Shown: positions 17,070-24,774 of the stretch, piece by piece | How the letters are laid out: each line of letters begins with the position of its first letter | Position numbering within the stretch: the stretch's first letter is position 1 | Assembly: GCA_937927565.1 (NCBI GenBank) | Contig: CALBDV010000437.1 | Coordinates: 1-24,774, forward strand | From: an uncultured Holophagales bacterium | Lineage (GTDB): Bacteria > Acidobacteriota > Thermoanaerobaculia > UBA5066 | DNA length: 24,774 nt | Direction: 5' to 3' | Notes under the pieces: model-generated | Told to the model about the DNA's origin: nothing | What the model saw: only the letters and a program-made list of their open reading frames with translations | The model's database searches: none | Program-made: the position numbers and the translations under genes

Positions 17070-17098
17070 TTGACGCGCCGCGGCGCGCCCCGGAAGAT
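17070..17098 (+). promoter_or_regulatory. Possible promoter of the POT-family transporter
   Basis: TTGACG (17070-17075, 5/6 to the -35 box) is followed after 17 bases by GAAGAT (17093-17098, 3/6 to the -10 box). The distance to the AAGGAG site and GTG 17132 is plausible. The weak -10 makes this tentative. Confidence 0.3.
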
Positions 17099-17131
17099 GC
17101 CGCGTTCCCGAAGGCCCGAGAAGGAGCGCCC

Positions 17132-18383
17132 GTGGACCTCGCCGCACGTCTCTCCGAAGTGAAGTCCGGATTCGCCCGGACGTTCTGGGTCGCCAACGTC
17201 CTCGAGCTCTTCGAGCGGTTCTCCTTCTACGGCTCGAAGATCGTCCTCGCGGTCTTCCTCGCCGAGACGGTCGGCCTCGGGCCCTTCGGCGTCAGCCTCG
17301 TCGGCCTCTACGGCTTCGCCGTCTACTTCCTCCCGATCCTCGCGGGGCCGCTCGTCGACCGCTTCGGCTTCAAGAAGAGCCTCGCCGCCTGCTTCGGCAT
17401 CTTCTCCTTCGGCTACTTCCTCATCGGGCTCTCGGGGATGCCGATGGGGCAGCCGCTCGTTCAGGCCGTCGGGACGAAGACCTGGGTCGTCTGCGCGCTC
17501 CTGATCACGGCGATCGGCGGGTCGCTCATCAAGCCGTGCATCGTCGGCACCGTCGCGCGGACGACGACGAAGGACACCAAGGCCCTCGGCTACTCGATCT
17601 ACTACACCCTCGTGAACGTCGGCGGCTGGCTCGGGCCGGTCCTCGCGAGCCAGGTGCGCGTCAGCCTCGGCATCGCGCAGGTCCTCGTCGGCGCCTCTCT
17701 CACCTCGTTCGTCCTCTTCCTCGCCACCCTCGTCTTCTTCAAGGAGCCCGCGCGCGACCCCGGCGCAGAGGAGCGGACGCTCGGCAAGGTGCTGAAGGAC
17801 GCGGCGCTCGTCGTCGCGAACGGCCGTTTCATCGGCTTCCTCGTCATCTTCACCGGCTTCTGGGTCATGTTCTGGCAGATCTACGACCTCTTCCCCTTCT
17901 ACGTCCGCGACGTCCTGAAGGTGGAGCGCTTCGAGTTCATCGCGTCCCTCGAGTCGTTCTCGGTCATCTTCCTGACCGTCCCCGTCGCGGCGCTCATGAA
18001 GAAGGTGCGGGCCGTGCCGCAGATGACGCTCGGCCTCGCCGTCGGGAGCTGCTCCTGGCTCCTCCTCGTCGTCTCGCAGACCTGGCAGGCGGCCGCCGCG
18101 GCGATGTTCCTCCTCGCCCTCGGCGAGGTCCTCCAGGCCCCGCGCTACTACGAGTACATCGCCGACCTCGCCCCGAAGGAGCAGGTCGGCACCTTCATGG
18201 GCTTCGCGTTCCTCCCGATCGCGCTCGGGGCGCTCCTGGCGGGCCCCCTCGGCGGCTTCCTCCTCCAGAAGTACCTGAAGGAGTCGATGCAGCCCGACAA
18301 GGCCTGGATGATCCTCTCCACCCTCGGCTTCGTCTCGACCGCCGCCCTCCTCGCCTACGACCGCTGGGTGGCCCGGCCGACCG

Positions 18384-18394
<11 letters not shown>
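17132..18394 (+). CDS. POT/PTR2-like major facilitator transporter
   Basis: A 420-residue inner-membrane protein with about 12 hydrophobic segments and no signal peptide. The first helix carries ELFERFSFYG (residues 25-34), matching the ExxERFxYYG motif of proton-coupled oligopeptide transporters; Glu25, Glu28 and Arg29 are the proton-coupling residues in that family. GPLVDRFGFKKSL after helix 2 is the MFS loop motif. YSIYYTLVNVGGWLGP corresponds to the conserved helix 5 of POT proteins. Di- or tripeptide:proton symport is the best guess. At 420 residues it is shorter than many POT members (450-500), so another MFS substrate is possible. GTG 17132 has AAGGAG 5 bases upstream. Its last 11 bases overlap the end of the convergent response regulator gene. 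Confidence 0.85.
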
Positions 18395-19805
<1,411 letters not shown>

Positions 19806-19827
19806 GGTCTCCTCCGCGCGCAGGGCG

Positions 19828-22026
19828 TCACGTGGCCGGCCATTCGAGGACGAAGCGGCATCCGCGAGGCGAATTCTCCTCCAGGACGACCCGCCCACGG
19901 TGCTCGGCGGCGATCCGCGACGTGATCGAGAGCCCGAGGCCGAACCCTTCGGCCTTCGTCGAGAACGTCGGCTCGAAGACGAGGTCCCGTTCCTCGGCGG
20001 GAATCCCCGGCCCGTCGTCGGTCACGACGACGCGGGCGACGCCCTCCTCGACCGACGCGCGAATCCTCACCTCTCCGCCGGGAGGGGTCGCGGAGACGGC
20101 GTTGTCGACGAGGTTGACGACGGCGCGCTTGATCTGCTGCACGTCGCCTCTCACCGCGGCGAGGTCCTCCGGCGCGTCGGCCGCGATCTTCACGCCCGCC
20201 TTCGTACCGTCGTAGAGCTTTACGACCTGCCTGACGATCGAGCCGAGGTCGCAGTCGCCGAGGCTCGTCTCGGGAAGCCGCGCGAAGCGGTGGAAGGCGT
20301 CGACGAGCGCGGCGAGGGTCCGCACCTCCTGCACGATCGTGTCTGCCCCATCCTCCACGACCTTCGCGAGAGCCGGGTCGCACGCCGTCGAGGCGCGCGC
20401 TTTCCGCCGGATCCGCTCGGCGGCGAGCCGCACCGGCGTGAGCGGGTTCTTGATCTCGTGCGCCATCCGCCGTGCCGCCTCCTCCCAGGCCGCGGCGCGT
20501 TCCGCACGGACGAGGGCCGTCGTGTCCTCCAGGGTCACGACCCATGCCGTTTTCTCTCCGGCGTCCCCCGGGACGTTCGTGGCGTGCGCCTCGACGACGA
20601 GCGGCTCGCGTGCCCCGGGCGCCGCGAGCGAGAGCGTCGCCTCGCGGGGGCCGGTGCCGCGGAACGCGCGGTCGAGCAGGTCGAAGAGGGGCGCCTGCCA
20701 CTCCTCGTCGAGCAGGGCGGAAATCGGCGTTCCGGGAGGGGCCCCCGCCCTGTGGAGCATCCTCAGTGCGGCCTCGTTCATCCCCTCGAGCCTCGCCTCT
20801 CCCCGTCCCTCGCCCGTCACGGGGCCGAACGCGAGGACGCCGACGTCGAGGTGCGCCAGGATCGTGCGGATCCGGAGGCGGTCCTCGTCCAGCCTCGCGT
20901 AGGCCGACTGCAGCTCGGCGTTCGCGGAGACGAGGCGGCCGCGGCTCTCGCGCAGCTCGTCGGTCATCGCGTTGAACGCGAGCCCGAGCGTCGCGATCTC
21001 GTCGGCGCCCTCGACCTCGACGCGCGTGTCGAAGTCGCCCGCCCCGACCCGCCGCACCGAGGCGGCGAGCGCGGCGATCGGGCGCGTCACGCGCCGCGCC
21101 AGGAGGAGCCCGACCCAGACAGCCGCCAGCAGGACGAGGAGCGCGAGCAGGAGAAACAGGAGGACCTGCACGGCCTGAATCGACGTCCTCTCGGCCTCCA
21201 GCTGGGCGAAGGCCGAGGTGGCGCGCGAGAGCATCCGGAGCGGTTCGGCCTCGTCGGGAGGATCGTAGGTGCCGAGAACGAGGAATCCGGCAGGGAGGGC
21301 GACGATCGTCCGCCCGACCTGCCCGCCCCTCTCGATCGCGTCGATTCGCCGGACGGAACCGCGGGCGCGGACCGAGGAGAGCCACTCCGCCGAAGGCTCC
21401 TTCACGTCGCGCAGCGGCCAGCGGGGAGATCCGACGGCGAGGGCTCCGCCCGCCGCGGTCCCGTCGAAGGGCCTCAGCTCGAGGTAGTCGAGCCCGGAGT
21501 CCTCGCGGATGGAGGCGAGGAGGGCGAGCCGCGCCGCCGAGCCCTTTGCCTGGTCCAGCGAAGCCGCCAGCCGCGAGGCGACCCGCCTCTCCCTTTCGGC
21601 GGCACGTTGCCGCACCAGCTCGACGACCTCGCGCCCGGCCGAGACCGTCTCGGTCACCGGCGTCTGGAACCAGATCTCAACACTTCGCTGGAGGAGGCCG
21701 GTCGTCGGCAGGATGAGGAGGGCGATGGGGAGGAGCGCGAGGCCGACGTGCGTCAGGACGATGCGGACGCGGAACTTCGAGCCGAAGACCCCGCGTCGCG
21801 ACTCGAGGACGAGACGCGCCGCGCTCCGTCCGATGACGAGCAGCAGGGCGAGGATGAGGACGACGACGATGTAGAAGAGGACGAACAGGAGGATCCGGTT
21901 CGTGGCGGCCGGCGGCGCGAGCGCGCGGGCCCGGAGGACGAGCGCGTAGATACCGGCGAGGGCGAGGCCGAGCGTGAGACCGACGCCGAGGAGCACCCGG
22001 TTGTCCCGTGCCCACGGAGTCCTCAT
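19828..22026 (-). CDS. NtrY-like membrane sensor histidine kinase
   Basis: A 732-residue inner-membrane kinase. Helices are predicted at ~11-32, 46-66, 88-110 and 284-310; residues ~111-283 form a periplasmic sensing region. A HAMP domain (~305-358) begins RRVTRPIAALA. A PAS-like domain (~385-500) ends in VVTLEDTTALV. The phosphoacceptor His523 is in RMAHEIKNPLTPVRL. The ATPase domain (~620-730) shows NLVDNA, DDGPGIP, FEPTFSTK and GFGLGLS. The three N-terminal helices plus HAMP-PAS order is that of NtrY. The signal is unknown; relatives respond to nitrogen, redox or respiratory state. ATG 22026 overlaps the TGA of the DUF4390 gene (ATGA, 4 bases), with GGAGG-like sites just upstream. It therefore belongs to the lpxC-DUF4390 operon and phosphorylates the regulator encoded next. 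Confidence 0.94.
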   Translation of the reverse strand: MRTPWARDNRVLLGVGLTLGLALAGIYALVLRARALAPPAATNRILLFVLFYIVVVLILALLLVIGRSAARLVLESRRGVFGSKFRVRIVLTHVGLALLPIALLILPTTGLLQRSVEIWFQTPVTETVSAGREVVELVRQRAAERERRVASRLAASLDQAKGSAARLALLASIREDSGLDYLELRPFDGTAAGGALAVGSPRWPLRDVKEPSAEWLSSVRARGSVRRIDAIERGGQVGRTIVALPAGFLVLGTYDPPDEAEPLRMLSRATSAFAQLEAERTSIQAVQVLLFLLLALLVLLAAVWVGLLLARRVTRPIAALAASVRRVGAGDFDTRVEVEGADEIATLGLAFNAMTDELRESRGRLVSANAELQSAYARLDEDRLRIRTILAHLDVGVLAFGPVTGEGRGEARLEGMNEAALRMLHRAGAPPGTPISALLDEEWQAPLFDLLDRAFRGTGPREATLSLAAPGAREPLVVEAHATNVPGDAGEKTAWVVTLEDTTALVRAERAAAWEEAARRMAHEIKNPLTPVRLAAERIRRKARASTACDPALAKVVEDGADTIVQEVRTLAALVDAFHRFARLPETSLGDCDLGSIVRQVVKLYDGTKAGVKIAADAPEDLAAVRGDVQQIKRAVVNLVDNAVSATPPGGEVRIRASVEEGVARVVVTDDGPGIPAEERDLVFEPTFSTKAEGFGLGLSITSRIAAEHRGRVVLEENSPRGCRFVLEWPAT

Positions 22027-22601
22027 GGCGCCTCTCCTCCCTCCTTCCAGAAGAAGACGGGGGACCTGCGCCAGCTGGTCATGGCGCGCGTCGGGACGAA
22101 CCCGAGCGTCACCTCGGTCCCGTAGAGGCACCGGACCCTCACGACCAGGGGCTCGCCGACGAGGTGTGGCCCCATCGTGAAGGCGGGGAGGCCGGGGAGG
22201 GTCGAGAGCACCCGCTCGGCCTCCTCCCGACCCGGCAGGACGACCGTCTCGAGGAGCCGTCCGTCGAGCCGGCGCTCGACGGTGCTGTCGCCGCTCACGG
22301 GGCGGTAGGTCGCGGTGATGCTGTAGCGCCGCTCGTCTCGCAGGCCGTCCCACCACTTGTTGCGCGAGACGAAGAGCCGAAGCTCCCAGGAAACCGTCGT
22401 CGGGAGCCCGGAAGCGAGCCGCTTGAGGGTGTCCGGGGGGAGACCGGGGGCGAGCTGCGCCGAGACGCGGACGTCCCGTCCGTCGAGGGAGGTCTCGACC
22501 TGGGGAATCCGGAGCCGCTCGTCCTGTGCCTGAGCGACCGCGGCCGCGAGGGCGACGGCGATCAGAGCGGCAACGGTGACCGGAACCCGGCGCGCACGCA
22601 C
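22023..22601 (-). CDS. Secreted DUF4390 family protein
   Basis: A 192-residue protein of unknown function. A signal peptide is clear (basic RARR, then VTVAALIAVALAAAVAQAQ). The rest is beta-rich, with family-like phrases VETSLDGRDVRVSAQL, WELRLFVSRNKWWD, RRYSITATYRP and the C-terminal SWRRSPVFFWKE. DUF4390 genes sit next to ntrY/ntrX-like pairs in Betaproteobacteria as well, so the linkage is conserved and suggests a role with the sensor in the periplasm. The start is taken as GTG 22601, which opens the signal peptide; no strong ribosome site was seen. It lies 22 bases after lpxC and overlaps the kinase gene by 4 bases. Confidence 0.85.
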   Translation of the reverse strand: MRARRVPVTVAALIAVALAAAVAQAQDERLRIPQVETSLDGRDVRVSAQLAPGLPPDTLKRLASGLPTTVSWELRLFVSRNKWWDGLRDERRYSITATYRPVSGDSTVERRLDGRLLETVVLPGREEAERVLSTLPGLPAFTMGPHLVGEPLVVRVRCLYGTEVTLGFVPTRAMTSWRRSPVFFWKEGGEAP

Positions 22602-22623
22602 CGGCGCATTGTGCGCGGAATTC

Positions 22624-23508
22624 TCAGCGCCCGGCGAGGGCCACGGACTCGTGGACCGGCTCGGAGCGGCGGAGGTGCTCGCTGGCGGCGGCCAGACGGA
22701 TCTTCCTGGCGAGCGCCGTGTGGAGCGCGTGTCCGGCGCGGTGAGCCACGACGTGCCCGACGACCGGGCGCCCGACGAGGGCGAGGTCGCCGACGAGGTC
22801 GAGCGTCTTGTGCCGGACGAACTCGTCGGCAAAGCGAAGCTTGCCGTTCATGACGTCACTGTCGCCGACGACGATGCAGTTCTCTTCGCTTGCGCCCTGC
22901 GCGAGCCCCTTCGACCTGAGGTAGGCGTACTCGGCGAGGAATCCGAACGTCCGCGCCGGAGCGAGGTGGTCGGCATAGACGTCGGGAGTCAGGACGAGGG
23001 AGAGCGACTGCCTGCCGATGGCGGGGTTCGGGAAGTCGATGGAATAGGAGACGCGGAGCTCCTTCGACGGGCGGATCTCGATCCACTTCCCCTCTTCGCC
23101 GTGGACGGAGAGCGTGCTCGTGACCGCGAAGGGGCGGGCGGCGGAACCGAGAGAGACGAGACCCGCCTTGCGGATCTCGGCCACCCAGGGGGCAGAGCTG
23201 CCGTCGAGGATCGGGACCTCGGGGCCGTCGATCTCCACCGTCAGGTTGTCGAGGCCGAGCCCGACGGCGGCGGACAGGAGGTGCTCGATCGTCCCGACCT
23301 CGCGGCCGGGCTCGCCGAGCGACGTCGCGTACTCGAGCCGGCCCGCCTCCTCGGCAAGCGCCGGAATGACGACGCCGACGTCGGTCCTCACGAAAGCGAT
23401 TCCACGGCCCGCGGGGGCTGGGCGAAGGGTGGCGCACACTGCGCGCCCGGAATGAAGGCCGACACCGGAAACCGAGATCGTGCGGCCCAGGGTCGTCTGC
23501 AACCTCAT
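22624..23508 (-). CDS. lpxC: UDP-3-O-acyl-N-acetylglucosamine deacetylase
   Basis: A 294-residue zinc enzyme that removes the acetyl group from UDP-3-O-acyl-GlcNAc, the committed step of lipid A synthesis in the cytoplasm. Zinc ligands are visible: His76 in GTIEHLLSA, His233 and Asp237 in VRHKTLDLVGDL. Glu75 is the catalytic base and His260 in HRAGH the second catalytic residue. All four positions keep a constant offset of 4-5 from the E. coli enzyme. Family phrases GVGLHSG, DGPEVPILDGSSAPWV and RTFGF are intact and the length is normal. ATG 23508 has GGAGGG 4 bases upstream. It is the first gene of the operon with DUF4390, ntrY and ntrX, which would place lipid A synthesis and the two-component system under one promoter. 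Confidence 0.97.
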   Translation of the reverse strand: MRLQTTLGRTISVSGVGLHSGRAVCATLRPAPAGRGIAFVRTDVGVVIPALAEEAGRLEYATSLGEPGREVGTIEHLLSAAVGLGLDNLTVEIDGPEVPILDGSSAPWVAEIRKAGLVSLGSAARPFAVTSTLSVHGEEGKWIEIRPSKELRVSYSIDFPNPAIGRQSLSLVLTPDVYADHLAPARTFGFLAEYAYLRSKGLAQGASEENCIVVGDSDVMNGKLRFADEFVRHKTLDLVGDLALVGRPVVGHVVAHRAGHALHTALARKIRLAAASEHLRRSEPVHESVALAGR

Positions 23509-23808
23509 CACGCCCTCCCTACGCACGCGGGATGCCAGCCGGACGTCCTCGAAACTGCTGTTTCTGGGGCACTTGCCAGTTCGGTCGGCGGCGGTTTCGT
23601 TGAATTCACGCATCACAGTGTGGCGTCGGTGCGACACCCGGCTCGGGCGCCAGTCCTGCCGTCCCTTTGAACGCGGGCGAGCCGGTTTGCCGCGAGCGCC
23701 GCCCGTCACGGGCATACTCCGGACCGTGGAAGCCCTCTCGACGACGACCGTCATTCCGATCGCCCCGGGGACCACCCGGTCAGCGGATCGCACCCGGGAA
23801 GGCTGCCC
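23509..23808. other. 300-base intergenic region between divergent lpxC and smpB
   Basis: The promoters of lpxC (minus) and smpB (plus) must lie here. The stretch around 23555-23625 is less GC-rich than its surroundings. A near-palindrome CACAGTGTG and an imperfect repeat GTGTGGC / GCGACAC occur near 23615-23637. I found no convincing sigma-70 or sigma-54 promoter pair, no tRNA and no supported small gene. Confidence 0.5.
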
Positions 23809-24321
23809 GTGACCGCCCGTCCTGCCGCCCTCTCGGGGAAATCGGGGAAGAAGGACAAGGACGCGGACGTCAGGCCCGTCGCCCGGAACCGCAAGGCGTT
23901 TCACGAGTACTTCATCGAAGAGAAGATGGAGGCGGGCCTCGAGCTGACGGGCACCGAGGTCAAGTCGCTCCGCGAGGGGCGCGCGAACCTGACGGACGGC
24001 TGGGTCGAGTTCGCGAAGGGGCAGGCCTGGCTCCACGGCGTTCACGTCTCCCCCTACGACCCGGGCTCGTACATGAACCCCGACCCGGTCCGGAAGCGGC
24101 GCCTCCTTCTCCACAAGCGCGAGATCCTGAAGTGGGCGACGAAGGTCCAGCGGTCGAGCGCCACGTGCGTTCCACTCTTTCTCTACTTCCGCGGCCCGAG
24201 GGCCAAGGTCGAGATCGCCCTCGTCACCGGCAAGAAGCTCCACGACAAGCGCGAGACGATCAAGCGGCGCGAGGCCGACCGCGAGAGCCGCGCGGCGATC
24301 AAGGCGGGCCGGACGAGGTAG
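23809..24321 (+). CDS. smpB: SsrA-binding protein (tmRNA partner in ribosome rescue)
   Basis: A 170-residue protein that binds tmRNA and delivers it to stalled ribosomes. Core phrases are intact: NRKAFHEYFIEEKMEAGLEL, GTEVKSLREGRANL, ATKVQRSSATCVPLFLYF and the basic tail GKKLHDKRETIKRREADRE, which inserts in the mRNA channel. The N-terminus carries about 15 more residues than typical SmpB, mostly Gly, Ser and Lys (SGKSGKKDKD). GTG 23809 is the only reasonable start, with GGAAGG 6 bases upstream. The tmRNA gene ssrA, often a close neighbour, is not in this window. Confidence 0.97.
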   Translation: MTARPAALSGKSGKKDKDADVRPVARNRKAFHEYFIEEKMEAGLELTGTEVKSLREGRANLTDGWVEFAKGQAWLHGVHVSPYDPGSYMNPDPVRKRRLLLHKREILKWATKVQRSSATCVPLFLYFRGPRAKVEIALVTGKKLHDKRETIKRREADRESRAAIKAGRTR

Positions 24322-24362
24322 CCTCGAACGACTCCACTCCCGTCGCGGGTGAGGGCGGGCCG

Positions 24363-24379
24363 CACGACGCACCGTCGTG
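24363..24379 (+). terminator. Small hairpin after smpB, weak terminator candidate
   Basis: CACGACG (24363-24369) and CGTCGTG (24373-24379) pair perfectly around CAC, 41 bases after the smpB stop. There is no T-run, and it lies only 13 bases before the next start codon, so it may instead affect the kelch gene leader. Confidence 0.25.
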
Positions 24380-24392
24380 TCAGACTCCTGGT

Positions 24393-24774
24393 ATGCGCCA
24401 CAGCGCCTGCGTCCTGCTCGTTCTGGTCCTCTGTTCGGCGACGCTCGCCGCCGGGCCGACCCCCGGCCCTCGGGCTCCCATCGTTTCTCCGGCGCTGATG
24501 AGCCCCGCGGTCGCGACGAGCCCTGGTCAGTGGACCTGGGCCGGTGGCCCGGATCGCATAGCCGAGTACGAGCGACTCGGTACCTACGGAACGAAGGGTG
24601 TTGCGGCGCCGGAGAACGTGCCCGGAGCGCGGCGTGGCGCGGCCACGTGGGTCGACGCGAGCGGCAACTTCTGGCTCTTTGGCGGCAGCGGTTTCGTCCG
24701 GTTCGCGAGAGAGGCCGTTCTGAACGACCTCTGGAAGTGGGACGGCACGAACTGGACCTGGGTGAGCGGATCGA
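24393..24774 (+). CDS. Secreted kelch-repeat protein (5' part only)
   Basis: An ATG at 24393 opens a frame that stays open to the window edge, 127 codons. The first ~20 residues are a signal peptide (VLLVLVLCSATLAAG). After a Pro/Ser linker, kelch motifs follow: WTWAGGP, PGARRGAATWVDASGNFWLF, GGSG, LNDLWKWDGTNWTWVSGS. Such proteins fold as beta-propellers like galactose oxidase and are exported; their function is usually unknown. The start lacks a clear ribosome site; it is chosen because it begins the signal peptide. The rest of the gene lies outside the window. Confidence 0.83.
   Translation, partial: MRHSACVLLVLVLCSATLAAGPTPGPRAPIVSPALMSPAVATSPGQWTWAGGPDRIAEYERLGTYGTKGVAAPENVPGARRGAATWVDASGNFWLFGGSGFVRFAREAVLNDLWKWDGTNWTWVSGS

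Noticed and set aside
23555..23590. Possible sigma-54 promoter upstream of lpxC (TGGCAAG and TGGGGCAC strings)
   Set aside because: The GG and GC dinucleotides do not have the required 10-base spacing on either strand.
23480..23812. 110-codon plus-strand frame between lpxC and smpB
   Set aside because: No ribosome site, overlaps the lpxC start, and the composition is unlike neighbouring genes. It is probably chance in a promoter region.

Overview
The window is very GC-rich and densely coding, with almost all third codon positions G or C. It carries an outer-membrane lipid A gene (lpxC), a type II NADH dehydrogenase, malate synthase, a NtrY/NtrX-type two-component pair, SmpB, and several secreted beta-propeller, kelch or DUF11 proteins. 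This points to a Gram-negative, respiring bacterium. The mix of a sortilin/VPS10-like BNR propeller, a large S9 peptidase, a kelch protein and a DUF11 protein with an IPTL-like tail recalls Acidobacteriota (for example Thermoanaerobaculia-type genomes). That placement is inference; no rRNA or other taxonomic marker was read here.

Layout. Positions 1-937 (minus) hold the N-terminal third or so of a secreted VPS10/BNR propeller protein, cut by the window edge. Positions 1074-8343 (minus) hold a cluster in the order secreted HEAT-like/propeller protein, ndh (4-bp overlap), secreted S9 peptidase with an extra C-terminal domain; a strong hairpin plus T-tract closes it. Divergent from it, malate synthase (8461-10086, plus) is followed after a hairpin-rich gap by a secreted DUF11 protein (10318-11217). 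Two perfect hairpins separate that gene from the convergent minus-strand group glycerate kinase - FHA protein - GAPDH (11338-14427). A small DUF883 membrane protein (14518-14808, plus) is followed by a minus-strand fusion of a SthA-type flavoprotein with a DUF429 domain (14878-17025). A POT/MFS transporter (17132-18394, plus) overlaps tail-to-tail with the end of a minus-strand operon: lpxC - DUF4390 - NtrY-like kinase - NtrX-like sigma-54 regulator (18384-23508). smpB (23809-24321) and the start of a secreted kelch protein (24393 onward) close the window.

How the genes fit together. Malate synthase, 2-glycerate kinase and GAPDH connect C2 (glyoxylate), glycerate and triose metabolism. NDH-2 and the SthA-type protein handle NAD(P)H. 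The lpxC-DUF4390-ntrYX operon ties lipid A synthesis to a membrane sensor and its response regulator. No mobile element, CRISPR array, prophage, defence cassette, tRNA or rRNA was seen. The most unusual items are the SthA-DUF429 fusion, the S9 peptidase with a DUF3108-like tail, and the HEAT-like secreted protein with a single CXXCH motif coupled to ndh. None of these by itself amounts to a demonstrated new system.
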